DNA from: Gillisia sp. Hel1_33_143
GTDB taxonomy: Bacteria > Bacteroidota > Bacteroidia > Flavobacteriales > Flavobacteriaceae
Reading direction: 5' to 3'
Assembly (NCBI RefSeq): GCF_900104765.1
Contig: NZ_LT629737.1
Location: 744,001 to 808,000 of the forward strand
Length of the DNA stretch: 64,000 bases
In this document: one piece after another, positions 44,804 to 54,736 of the stretch
How positions within the stretch are numbered: the stretch's first letter is position 1
Layout: every line of letters begins with the position of its first letter
Position numbers and translations under genes: made by a program
The notes under the pieces: model-generated
What the model was told of the DNA's origin: nothing
The model's database searches: none
The model's input: the letters and a program-made list of their open reading frames with translations, nothing else

Positions 44804-47800
44804 TTAAAAGTTAAGATTTAATCCGGCAATAAAAATTCTTGGCACCGGATAGAATCCGTAATCTATACCTCCTCCAATAGCTTCACCTGTAGATGCAGCA
44901 GGATCAAAACCTTTATATTTTGTAAAGGTATATAGGTTGTTTACTGAAGCATATATTCTTAATCTGTTGATACCAACATTGGAAAGCATTTCTCCAGGTA
45001 AAGAATATCCTAATTGTACATTTTGAATTCTAGCATATGAAGCATCTTCTACATAGAATTCTGAAAACGCAATGTTTGAAGTGGCTCCTGTAGTTAATCT
45101 AGGAACATCATTGCTAGTACCAACACCTGTCCATCTGTCTAGATATAAGGCGTGTCTATTCACATTAGGTTGATTTCTTGCATAGTTTCTTATCATATCA
45201 TTCCCTAAAGAAGCATAGGTATATGCAGTAAAATCAAAATTCTTATAGTTTAAGTTGATGTTAAGCCCCATGGTAGCCGTAGGAATTGGATCTCCAATTT
45301 CGGTACGATCATCTGTATTGATAACTCCATCTCCATTGATATCTACGTATCTTAGATCTCCCGGCGCTGCTGCAGCTCCTAACGCTACCTGCGAAGGTGC
45401 ATTATCTACATCTGCCTGAGTTTGGAAGATTCCATCTGTTTTATATCCATAGAAATATCCAATTGGAAAACCTTCCTGAAATCTAGCTGGTTGCGGCTGT
45501 CCTACTCCAAAATTACCACCGGCAATAAATTCAGTTCCATTAACCTCTGTAACTTCGTTCTTTAGAAATGTGGTGTTATAACTTACGCTGTAGCTAAAGT
45601 CATCTCCAATAATATCTGAATATTTAAAAGAAAATTCTACACCTTCGTTTCTGGTAGTACCTGCATTAATTGTAGGTGCTCCGGCTCCCGGCGCTCCTCC
45701 TCCAAATATTCCTGAAACTGGTATTCCCTGAACAAGTAGATCATTTCTATCTTCTCTAAAAATATCTGCAGTAATATCTAATTTGCTTTTAAACATTCTT
45801 AGATCTACACCAAAGTTGGTCTTTTCTGCTTCTTCCCATCCAGCACCCGGATTTGCTAATCTTCCTAGTGCGGTTCCATTAACTAGATTTCCATCTAATA
45901 CATAAGTAGCCTCTCCATTAAGTAAGGATCTGTAAAATTCTGCACCTCCAGCTTCATCATTTCCTAGAATTCCGTAACTAGCTCTAAACTTTAAGAAACT
46001 TACTGTATTTGAATTCTTTAAAAAATCTTCTTCAGATAATATCCATCCTGCAGTTGCCGATGGGAAGTATCCAACTCTATTCTCTTCACTAAATCTAGTG
46101 GAAGCATCTCTTCTTAGCATTCCAGAAACAAGATATTTACCTTCAAAATCATATTGAAGCCTTCCAAAGAATGATAATTTTCTAATATCATATTTATATG
46201 CAGAGTTATTTAAACCATCGTTAGTACCGGTGGTTAAGCTAATATCTGCAAATTCATAAGAGTTGTTTGGAACATCATACCCTGTTGCATAAAGACCGTC
46301 ACCCCATTCGCGAATAACCGTCATACCACCAGTTAAAGTAACATGGTGCATATCATTGAAAGTTTTATCATACGTACCAAAAAGGTCATATGTATAACTG
46401 TTATCATTAATTCTATTTTGGTTTACAGAACTTCTTACATTATTAAAAACTTTACTTGGTCCGTAGAAATCTATTATAGGGTTAAAGGTTTTAGATTTAC
46501 TATTTGCTAAAGTGTATCCAATTCTAGAAGTAAATACCAATTCTTCTAATGGCTTATAGTCTAAACTAAAAGAACCATTAAACTTATTTAAGTTATAATC
46601 ATTAAACGTATTCTCTATTTGAGATAATGGATTAATGATCTCATTCCCAAAGATCCCATTAGTATCTTGTTGATCTATTGCGAAAGTTGGAGCGTAGTTT
46701 AGTGCATTAAATAATACAGATCCTAAACCATTCTCATTAATAGATCTTCTATCAATACTTGTATAGATAGAATTACCAGTAAATTTAAATTGATCGCTAA
46801 TATCAATACCTACATTGAATCTTGCTGTACTTCTTCTGAAATCAGATTTAGCAGCTCCAATAATACCTTCTTGATAAAGATGAGAACCACCTACAGAGTA
46901 AGTCACTTTTTCTGATCCTCCAGATAATGTTAAGTTATGATTGATAATTGGAGAGGTATCAAACACTTCGTCTTGGAAATCTGTTCCTGTACCCAGTCCA
47001 CTTACATCTGGAAAAGGCAATGCTTGTCCATTATTTGCATAGCTTTCATTTATTAGCACTGCATATTCTGTAGCATTTAATACAGGGATTTTTCTCGAGG
47101 TCTGTTGCATCCCAATATATGTATCATATTGTATAGTAGGTGCTGTATCTTTCTTCCCTCCTTTGGTAGTGATCAATACCACCCCGTTTGCTCCGGCAAT
47201 ACCATAAATTGCAGCTTGCGCATCTTTTAGAATAGAAATAGATTCTACATCATTTGGATTTAAGGTTTCTAAACTGCCTTGATACCCATCTATTAATACA
47301 AGTGGACCATTCTCACTATTAGAGGCAACACCTCTAATGTTAATGTTGATTTCTGCTCCAGGAGCTCCAGAAGATGGAGTAACATTTACCCCAGCTGCAG
47401 TTCCTTGTAAAGCTTGCTCTAATTTAATAGGATTTAATTCGTCTATAGTTTTTGCCGAAACAACAGAAACCGCTCCCGTAATATCCTTTCTCTTTTGTGT
47501 ACCATAACCAATAACTACTACTTCGGCTAAAGCTTCAGAGTCTGATTGCAAGGTTACATCTAAAGATTTTTGATTTGTTATGGTGATCTCTTTAGAAATA
47601 AAACCCACATACGTAAATTGTAACACATCTCCAGATGATATGTTATCGATAGAATAATTACCATCAAAATCTGTGGTAGTTCCCCTAGTTTCATTTTTCA
47701 CTAATACATTGACCCCTAATAGTGGTAAATTATTTTCATCTGTGACATTTCCCTGAACCGAAAACGATTGCGCGCACATAGAAAAAATTCCCCCAAAAAG

Positions 47801-47830
47801 GACAATTACTAAGCATGTAAATCTCTTCAT
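44804..47830 (-). CDS. susC: SusC/RagA family TonB-linked outer membrane transporter
   Basis: TonB-dependent importer of oligosaccharides with 1,008 residues. A signal peptide (about 1-20, ending MCAQ), a CarboxypepD_reg domain (about 22-98, VQGNVTDENNLPLLGVNVLV), a plug domain (about 105-220, VIGYGTQKRKDITGAVSVVS and the RagA-type IYGIAGANGVVLITTKGG), then a 22-strand barrel ending in a Phe (NLNF). The pairing with susD and the glucanase genes implies transport of glucan oligosaccharides. The 241 bases upstream should hold the promoter regulated by the adjoining regulator; no consensus -7 element was found there. Confidence 0.96.
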   Translation of the reverse strand: MKRFTCLVIVLFGGIFSMCAQSFSVQGNVTDENNLPLLGVNVLVKNETRGTTTDFDGNYSIDNISSGDVLQFTYVGFISKEITITNQKSLDVTLQSDSEALAEVVVIGYGTQKRKDITGAVSVVSAKTIDELNPIKLEQALQGTAAGVNVTPSSGAPGAEININIRGVASNSENGPLVLIDGYQGSLETLNPNDVESISILKDAQAAIYGIAGANGVVLITTKGGKKDTAPTIQYDTYIGMQQTSRKIPVLNATEYAVLINESYANNGQALPFPDVSGLGTGTDFQDEVFDTSPIINHNLTLSGGSEKVTYSVGGSHLYQEGIIGAAKSDFRRSTARFNVGIDISDQFKFTGNSIYTSIDRRSINENGLGSVLFNALNYAPTFAIDQQDTNGIFGNEIINPLSQIENTFNDYNLNKFNGSFSLDYKPLEELVFTSRIGYTLANSKSKTFNPIIDFYGPSKVFNNVRSSVNQNRINDNSYTYDLFGTYDKTFNDMHHVTLTGGMTVIREWGDGLYATGYDVPNNSYEFADISLTTGTNDGLNNSAYKYDIRKLSFFGRLQYDFEGKYLVSGMLRRDASTRFSEENRVGYFPSATAGWILSEEDFLKNSNTVSFLKFRASYGILGNDEAGGAEFYRSLLNGEATYVLDGNLVNGTALGRLANPGAGWEEAEKTNFGVDLRMFKSKLDITADIFREDRNDLLVQGIPVSGIFGGGAPGAGAPTINAGTTRNEGVEFSFKYSDIIGDDFSYSVSYNTTFLKNEVTEVNGTEFIAGGNFGVGQPQPARFQEGFPIGYFYGYKTDGIFQTQADVDNAPSQVALGAAAAPGDLRYVDINGDGVINTDDRTEIGDPIPTATMGLNINLNYKNFDFTAYTYASLGNDMIRNYARNQPNVNRHALYLDRWTGVGTSNDVPRLTTGATSNIAFSEFYVEDASYARIQNVQLGYSLPGEMLSNVGINRLRIYASVNNLYTFTKYKGFDPAASTGEAIGGGIDYGFYPVPRIFIAGLNLNF

Positions 47831-48071
47831 TAGATTATTTGTTAAAATTGCACTAGCAATATATTAATAGAATGTTAAGGCACTAACAATTCCACCTTTA
47901 CAAAAGGCATACATTGAAAATAAATTATGTAGTGAAACACTAAAACCCTATAAAACAAGGAGTAAAATGTACAAATGTTTAATTAATAAATGATTACATA
48001 AACATATGTACTATATCAAATTATAGGTATTGTAGAGGTAATGTAGAGTTATTTTAGACTTTAGTAAAGGT

Positions 48072-50855
48072 CTAAATGGCTAGAATGTATTCCACTAAGT
48101 TCGTTTCTCGCGGTAAATCCATTTTTTTACGCAAACGATATCGTTTAATTTCCACACTTTTTACTGAAATATTGAGAAGTGGAGCGATCTCTTTCGAAGA
48201 TAGATTTAATCTTAAATACGCGCATAATTTTAGATCATTAGAAGTGAGGTCTGGATGAAAGAATTTCATCTTCTTAAAAAAATCTTTATCTGCATTATTG
48301 AAAGCTTCTTTAAAATAATTCCAATTGTCTGCCTCACTGATATCCTTATCAATTGTCTTTATCACAGATCTTACCTTGGAAGAGTCTGATTCTTTTAATT
48401 GATCTTTTATGCTATTTAAGAATTCATTCTTCTTGATAAGACTCATAGTAGAAACAGCTAATTCTTTATTCTTACTTGCCATCTCTTTTTCAAGCTGTTC
48501 ATTCTGCAGCTTAACGATCTTTTGCTCTGCCTCTAAATTCTGCATTTTCAAGGCCTTTTTGTTTTCTTCATTAATCTTTTGATGATGTTTATTGTATGCA
48601 CTATTCACCAAATAAATAATAAACAAAAATAGCAATACATATACAGCAAGAGCTACATAGCTTAAATACCACGGGCGAGCTATTACAAAATTATATATAG
48701 CAATTTCGGTAACGGTATCACCTATCTTTCCTCTTACTTGAAATTCATAGTGACCATGAGGTAGATTATTGAAATTAATTCGTGCAGATTTAGACCATAC
48801 ACTCCAGGTTGGACTCAATCCAATTAACCGATAACTATAAAGAGGAAAATTAAATTTTTTAAATTCCGGTATACTATAGTCAATATTGATATTGTTAGAT
48901 TTATAATGAAATGCATCTCCTCCTTTAAGACTCACCAATTCTGAATTATTATTTAGAGTGGACTTAATTATCCTATCTATTTGCACTTCATAAAGTTCTG
49001 CAGAAATTGCAGATTCATTAAAAGTAAGGTATCCATTTGCCGTCCCTAGCAGATATGTGTCTTGATTAAATCTTGTAATATTTTCATGGCCCTTAGTTAC
49101 ATTTCTAAGATCGTTAGGAAGGTAGATAGCTTTATAGTTATACTTAGAATTGAGAGGAGATAAACTTACATAGAAAACAGAATTATCAGAAAATCCCCAG
49201 ATCTTATCGCTTCCCTCATTAACTATATTCCCTGAAATTCTATTTACCTTTTTTAGAACTTCTGCCAATCTATTATCCTTCGAGAATTCATCTGAAGTAG
49301 GCATATACTGGAAAATATCTTTGGTAGTGGCATAATACAATCTATCATTGAACTTAAAAATGCTAGAAGTTATACCCGATGTACCTTCAAATCTATAATT
49401 TTTAGAGTCGGTAATATCACGTAGGTCTTCAGAAATTGAAATTCTAAACACTCCTTTATGCTCATTCCCGATCCAAATACTCCCATCATCTTCTGGGACA
49501 ATGAATTTGGATGAATGAGGAAAATTTTTGAGCATTGGAATATCTTCAAATCCATTTTCATTCTTTTTAATAAAACTGATACCGTTATAATGTCCCTGAA
49601 TAAAAACGTTAGAAAAACCCTTCAACTTCTTTACTGTCCAGGTACCAGACCTATCAGAAACAAGAGACGCAATATTTTCGTTTACTACATACGTACCATT
49701 ATTATGTCCACAAAATAAGGTGCTATCTACAATTTGTAAGCTCCAAACCTGTCCATTTGTTTCAGGAATTAGCTTAAATTCTTCTTCATTAATGCGTTTA
49801 CAATACAAACCCTGATTTGTTCCTAGATACAAATAATCATTATAGACATACGAGGTATATACAGAGCCAATCTTCCCATTTTTATCTTGAAATAGGCCAA
49901 ATGGGGAATTAAGATTAATAATACTTAAACCATTATCTAAGCCCGCCCAGATATTCTTTTCATTATCCAGAAACAAACTTAAGACCGTATTATTTAGCAA
50001 ACCATTGGTTTGATTAAAGTGACTTAGTATTTCTCCATTCTTATCTATATGATATATCCCATTCTCTACAGTTCCTATTACCATAGTATCATCTAAAAGA
50101 TCTATAGCTGAATAGATACTTACCCCTTGAATCTTATCTGTAAGATTTTGTTGAGACGGTATTAAATCATTTCCATCCCAATAATAAAATCCTCCGGCAC
50201 GACCAATAAGCTGTAATTTATTCTCACTCCAAAATAGTTGCATTAATTCTGTTCCTTCCAACACCTCACCAGAAATAAGTAATTGTGGTGTTCCATTCTT
50301 AATTGTAAAAAGTCCCAGGTCTGCACGTTGAAAATAAATTTGATCATTTACCTTAAAAAGATTGGTAATTGGCTGCTCTCCCTTAGTATCTATTCTACTC
50401 ACATTATCCGAAACAGGATCATAAAGATACAGCCCTTCAAAACTCTGAAAAATCACCATTTCTCCTAAATTTTCTATATGCCAAAACTGCTCACCATCAT
50501 GTAAGGGCTTAGGAAATTTACTATTTAAGCTGGTATAATTTAAAGTTCCAAATTCATTCTTCACCCAATACCCTGCTTCCATATAAGCTCCGGTAAAAAT
50601 CTTTTCTCCTACCGCTTTTACAGACCTTATAATAGTATTATTTGGAACCGGGTATAAGTTCCATTGCTCACCATTGTATTCCAAAAGTCCGGTGCCATTG
50701 GCTACATACAGATTCTTGTTCGTCCCCTGAGAGATCATCCAATTTTGATTCCCAGCATTGTATTGATTTGGATCAAAATTAATTACTGGCGGCAGCTCCT
50801 GAGAATAGCCAAGAGTAATACCAAGAAGAAAGAATAAATTTATAAGAAATTTCAA
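48072..50855 (-). CDS. Membrane-tethered beta-propeller/Y_Y_Y sensor with LuxR-type HTH (SusR-like locus regulator)
   Basis: Encodes 927 residues: signal peptide (about 1-18), a large periplasmic beta-propeller (about 20-615), a Y_Y_Y domain (about 655-735, YSYRLIGLSPTWSVWSKSA), one membrane helix (about 740-765, YVALAVYVLLFLFIIYLV), a coiled coil (about 768-830) and a C-terminal helix-turn-helix of LuxR type (about 865-925, LKLCAYLRLNLSSKEIAPLL, then NISVKSVEIKRYRLRKKM). There is no histidine kinase and no receiver, so it differs from hybrid two-component systems: glycan sensed outside is transmitted directly to a DNA-binding domain held at the inner face. It lies immediately upstream of susC on the same strand and presumably activates the locus. 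Confidence 0.9.
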   Translation of the reverse strand: MKFLINLFFLLGITLGYSQELPPVINFDPNQYNAGNQNWMISQGTNKNLYVANGTGLLEYNGEQWNLYPVPNNTIIRSVKAVGEKIFTGAYMEAGYWVKNEFGTLNYTSLNSKFPKPLHDGEQFWHIENLGEMVIFQSFEGLYLYDPVSDNVSRIDTKGEQPITNLFKVNDQIYFQRADLGLFTIKNGTPQLLISGEVLEGTELMQLFWSENKLQLIGRAGGFYYWDGNDLIPSQQNLTDKIQGVSIYSAIDLLDDTMVIGTVENGIYHIDKNGEILSHFNQTNGLLNNTVLSLFLDNEKNIWAGLDNGLSIINLNSPFGLFQDKNGKIGSVYTSYVYNDYLYLGTNQGLYCKRINEEEFKLIPETNGQVWSLQIVDSTLFCGHNNGTYVVNENIASLVSDRSGTWTVKKLKGFSNVFIQGHYNGISFIKKNENGFEDIPMLKNFPHSSKFIVPEDDGSIWIGNEHKGVFRISISEDLRDITDSKNYRFEGTSGITSSIFKFNDRLYYATTKDIFQYMPTSDEFSKDNRLAEVLKKVNRISGNIVNEGSDKIWGFSDNSVFYVSLSPLNSKYNYKAIYLPNDLRNVTKGHENITRFNQDTYLLGTANGYLTFNESAISAELYEVQIDRIIKSTLNNNSELVSLKGGDAFHYKSNNINIDYSIPEFKKFNFPLYSYRLIGLSPTWSVWSKSARINFNNLPHGHYEFQVRGKIGDTVTEIAIYNFVIARPWYLSYVALAVYVLLFLFIIYLVNSAYNKHHQKINEENKKALKMQNLEAEQKIVKLQNEQLEKEMASKNKELAVSTMSLIKKNEFLNSIKDQLKESDSSKVRSVIKTIDKDISEADNWNYFKEAFNNADKDFFKKMKFFHPDLTSNDLKLCAYLRLNLSSKEIAPLLNISVKSVEIKRYRLRKKMDLPRETNLVEYILAI

Positions 50856-51079
50856 TAGTAGAATTTTGAGCTAATTTAATTTTATTTCCGGAAACAGCTT
50901 TAAAACATCATTTTCATGATACAAAATTTAATGCATAAACCTATAAATATCAATTTTCTAGAATAGATTCCATTTACAAAATGTTATAGTTGGTTAAAAT
51001 TTGTAAAAAAATAATTTATTTTTTGAAACTTGAACCCCTCTATGAAAATTTAAGCATTATCACACTTACACAAATCTCT

Positions 51080-54000
51080 ATGGATAAAACATTTACCCCA
51101 ATAATCTGCAAAATAGCATCAATTAAGAAATTACTTTTTATCTTAATCATATTACTTGTAAATTCAACTTTCGCTCAGGTTGTAAGATCTTCAGAAAATA
51201 AGGAGATTTCTAGAGCTTTCTATATCACTGCTAACACGGGTGTAGATGATTCTGATATATCTCAACAGATTCTTAAGCAAATAACAATTGCTTCGCAAAA
51301 GGATGATGCTGCTACTGCCCTCATAGTTGGAAACTTAACCAGAGAGCATGGATATCAAAAGAATCATGAAAAAAGGAAAGAAGAGGAAGAATATCTTCAA
51401 AAGAACTTACTACAACCTTTAAAAGATTTTAATGGGGAAATCATCTTTACTCCTGGTGAGAATGAATGGAATAAGAAAGGTCACAAAGCTTTAGATGATC
51501 TAGAGTCCTTTTTACAGGATAACAGTAAAGCCAAATTCTGGCCAAATGATGGATGCGCACTAGAAAGTGAGAATATCAATGATGATATTGCCATGATCAT
51601 GATTGATTCTCAATGGTTTCTGGAAGACTGGGATAATTACCCATATATCAATAACAAATGTGATCTTAAAACACGCGAACAATTCTTCATTGAATTTAGA
51701 GATGAATTAAAAGACGGACAGGGAAAAACGATTATAGTTGCTATACATGATCCTATTCTTACCAACACTAAATTCGGGTTGATCAATAAGATTGGAGGAT
51801 TTTCATCGCAAACTTTCCATAACGAGCAACAAAGAGAATTGCATGATAGACTGGAAGCAATAGCTAGAGAGTTTGAAGATGTGATCTTTGTGTCTGGAAA
51901 GGATAGAAACTTGCAATATCTAGATCATCATGAAGTTCCACAAATTATTAGTGGTGCAGCTACTTCAACTCAAAAAGCTAAGATCCATAAAGAAGGACAT
52001 TTCGCATCAGATAAAAATGGGTATGCTAAGCTTACTATCTATAAAGATGGTAGCTCTGTGGTAGATTTTTACGCTGTATCTGGCAATACTTCAGAATTAA
52101 TATTCACAAAGAATATAAAAAGACAACGAACTACCTTAGATGAAGTGAGCTATAGACCAAGAACAGAATATGGTAAAACAAAAGCAGCTTCTGTCTATAC
52201 AGACGAAGAAACAGATAAAACAGGTTTCTATAAATGGGTTTGGGGAGATCATTACAGAGAAATTTACAGTAAGAAAATAGAGGCCCCAGTCTTATTTTTG
52301 GAAGATCTACCAAACAATATGAGACCAATTTCTGAAGGTGGAGGGCATCAATCCCGATCTTTACGATTAATTAATGATAATGAAAATGAATATACGCTAA
52401 GAGCTTTAAAAAAGAGCGCCGTAAGATTTATTCAAAGCAGCATTAAAGACCATTACGTAGGAGATTATCTTCAAAATACAGTAGCAGAAAGAATTGTAGA
52501 AGATTATTATACTACTTCTCACCCTTATGCTCCTTTTGCGGTAAATGATCTTTCTAAAGATCTTAATATTCTTCACGCTAACCCGGAGATCTATTATGTG
52601 CCTAAACAAAAAGGTCTTGGGATATTTAATGATGAATATGGAGATGAACTTTACATGTTGGAAGAACATGTGGGAGACGAAAATAAAGAATTTGAGATCT
52701 TTGGTAATGCAGATGATATTCTAAGCACTACAGATTTATTAGAAGAATTACAAGAATCCAAAGACGCTTACGTAAACGAGGATGCATATATAAAAGCCAG
52801 ACTTTTTGATATGCTCATTGGAGACTGGGATAGACATTTTGATCAATGGAGATGGGCAGAATTTGAGCAGGAAGACGGAAGAAAGATGTATCAGCCAATA
52901 CCTAGAGATAGAGATCAGGCATTTTCAAAATATGACGGACCTATAATTCCACTTATTAAATTGGGAGTACCAATTTTTAGAGCAATGCAAACTTTTGAAA
53001 AACCACTTAAAAGTGTAAAATGGTTCAACTTTGCAGCTTATACTTTAGATAATGCACTTATCACTACTTCAGACTGGAAAGATTGGGAAGATCAGGTAAC
53101 TTACATTCAACAGAATCTTACAGATGCCCAAATAGATGAAGCATTTAATAATCTTCCGGAAGATGTGAAGGATGATAGCATTGAAAAAATTAAAATGCTT
53201 CTTAAACAAAGAAGAGATAATTTAAAAGAGGTTGCACAGGAATATTTTGATCATTTAAATAAGTTTGATGTGCTTATTGGTACAGAAGAAGATGATAAAT
53301 TTCTTATTACTCGAGAGAAAGATGGTATAACCTCTATTTCTATTTCAAATAAAGATAAAGAGGTATTTAAAAATAGCTATAATGCTAATGATACCAAGGA
53401 AATCTGGATCTATGGATTGGATGGTGATGATGAATTTAAAATTGTTGGAGATGGAAATAACCCTATAAAACTTAAAGTTTTAGGAGGTGAAGAGCATGAT
53501 ATCTACGATTTTGAAAATACTAGAAATGCTAAAGTCTATGATTATAAGAGTAAAGATAATACCATCAAAAATCCTGGAACTCACAAATGGCTTACAGATT
53601 CTTATGAAGTAAATAATTACGATTATACCAATAGAAAATATTCCCAGAATAAGATCTTCCCAAATCTAAGCTTCAGCACAGACGCTGGACTTAAAGCCGG
53701 ATTATCTGATACCTACACCACATACGGTCTTGCAAAAAACCCATTTACCACACAACATAAAGTGGCATTAAACTATTATTTTGCTACTCAAGGTTGGGAA
53801 TTTCAGTACAATGGAGAATTTGCACATATCTTTTATAACTGGAACTTAGGAATTGAAGCACTTTATACCAGTCCTAATTTTACCATGAACTATTTTGGTA
53901 AAGGAAATGGAACTAGTTATGATGAAAACGATGTGTCTTTAGATTATAATCGTGTTAATATTGAACAATGGAGATTTGCACCATCTTTAATTTGGAAGAA

Positions 54001-54688
54001 CAATAGAGGTAGTAGGTTTATGATTACTCCTATGATTGAGGGTATGGAAGTTTCTAATAATGACGATAGATTTATTACTCAGGATTTTCCTGCGCCAAAT
54101 GATATTTATGAAGAACAGATCTATGCCGGTGGAGAGGTAAGTTACCAATACCTAAATAAAGCTAATAACCCTGCTTTCCCTAATGCCGGAATGCAGTTTG
54201 ACATTACTACGGGATACAAAAAGAATATTGATGGTAATGATAATCATTTTGCATATATAAAACCGGCAGTTTCTATAGACTACCCTATACACCCAAGTGG
54301 TGTAGCAGTGCTAGCAACTAAGATTGGAAGTGAATTTGTTCTTGGAGACAATTATGAATTCTATCACGCAGCTACTTTAGGGGGTAATAATAGCTTAAGA
54401 GCTTACAGAAATGAAAGATTTAATGGGAGATCTGCAATCTATCAAAGTACAGATCTACGAGTAGGTTTTGCCAAATTTAAAACCAACTTCATTCCAATTA
54501 GGCTGGGAGCAACCTTAGGTTATGATTATGGTAGAATTTGGGATGATATAGACAATTCTGATAAATGGCACCAAAGTTATGGAGGGTCTATTTTTGTAAA
54601 TGGATTTAGTGCCTTTACAGGAAACGTAGGATATTATACCAGTGAAGAAGGAAGCAGAGTAATTTTTACATTCGGATTTAAATTCTAA
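51080..54688 (+). CDS. Three-part outer membrane protein: degenerate metallophosphoesterase-like domain, kinase-like middle region, Omp85/BamA-type barrel
   Basis: About 1,202 residues from the ATG at 51080, which gives a signal peptide (KLLFILIILLVNSTFAQ); an upstream TTG at 50990 would hide it. Residues about 40-340 resemble a metallophosphoesterase in order and spacing, but metal-ligand motifs are altered: TPGENEW where PGNHDW is expected, VAIHDPIL for HHP, and VSGKDRNLQYL for SGHEHSLQY. Residues about 430-640 contain YTLRALKKS, MLIGDWDRHFDQWRW and QPIPRDRDQAF, reminiscent of the catalytic Asp/Asn and metal-Asp segments of CotH/HipA/Fam20-type kinases. The rest is a beta-barrel with the Omp85 signature LGGNNSLRAYRNERFNGRSA near residue 1105 and a terminal GFKF. 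Function unknown. Confidence 0.82.
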   Translation: MDKTFTPIICKIASIKKLLFILIILLVNSTFAQVVRSSENKEISRAFYITANTGVDDSDISQQILKQITIASQKDDAATALIVGNLTREHGYQKNHEKRKEEEEYLQKNLLQPLKDFNGEIIFTPGENEWNKKGHKALDDLESFLQDNSKAKFWPNDGCALESENINDDIAMIMIDSQWFLEDWDNYPYINNKCDLKTREQFFIEFRDELKDGQGKTIIVAIHDPILTNTKFGLINKIGGFSSQTFHNEQQRELHDRLEAIAREFEDVIFVSGKDRNLQYLDHHEVPQIISGAATSTQKAKIHKEGHFASDKNGYAKLTIYKDGSSVVDFYAVSGNTSELIFTKNIKRQRTTLDEVSYRPRTEYGKTKAASVYTDEETDKTGFYKWVWGDHYREIYSKKIEAPVLFLEDLPNNMRPISEGGGHQSRSLRLINDNENEYTLRALKKSAVRFIQSSIKDHYVGDYLQNTVAERIVEDYYTTSHPYAPFAVNDLSKDLNILHANPEIYYVPKQKGLGIFNDEYGDELYMLEEHVGDENKEFEIFGNADDILSTTDLLEELQESKDAYVNEDAYIKARLFDMLIGDWDRHFDQWRWAEFEQEDGRKMYQPIPRDRDQAFSKYDGPIIPLIKLGVPIFRAMQTFEKPLKSVKWFNFAAYTLDNALITTSDWKDWEDQVTYIQQNLTDAQIDEAFNNLPEDVKDDSIEKIKMLLKQRRDNLKEVAQEYFDHLNKFDVLIGTEEDDKFLITREKDGITSISISNKDKEVFKNSYNANDTKEIWIYGLDGDDEFKIVGDGNNPIKLKVLGGEEHDIYDFENTRNAKVYDYKSKDNTIKNPGTHKWLTDSYEVNNYDYTNRKYSQNKIFPNLSFSTDAGLKAGLSDTYTTYGLAKNPFTTQHKVALNYYFATQGWEFQYNGEFAHIFYNWNLGIEALYTSPNFTMNYFGKGNGTSYDENDVSLDYNRVNIEQWRFAPSLIWKNNRGSRFMITPMIEGMEVSNNDDRFITQDFPAPNDIYEEQIYAGGEVSYQYLNKANNPAFPNAGMQFDITTGYKKNIDGNDNHFAYIKPAVSIDYPIHPSGVAVLATKIGSEFVLGDNYEFYHAATLGGNNSLRAYRNERFNGRSAIYQSTDLRVGFAKFKTNFIPIRLGATLGYDYGRIWDDIDNSDKWHQSYGGSIFVNGFSAFTGNVGYYTSEEGSRVIFTFGFKF

Positions 54689-54736
54689 GAATAGCAATTG
54701 ATTAGAATCTGTCTGAATTCACTACAAAAATAATGA

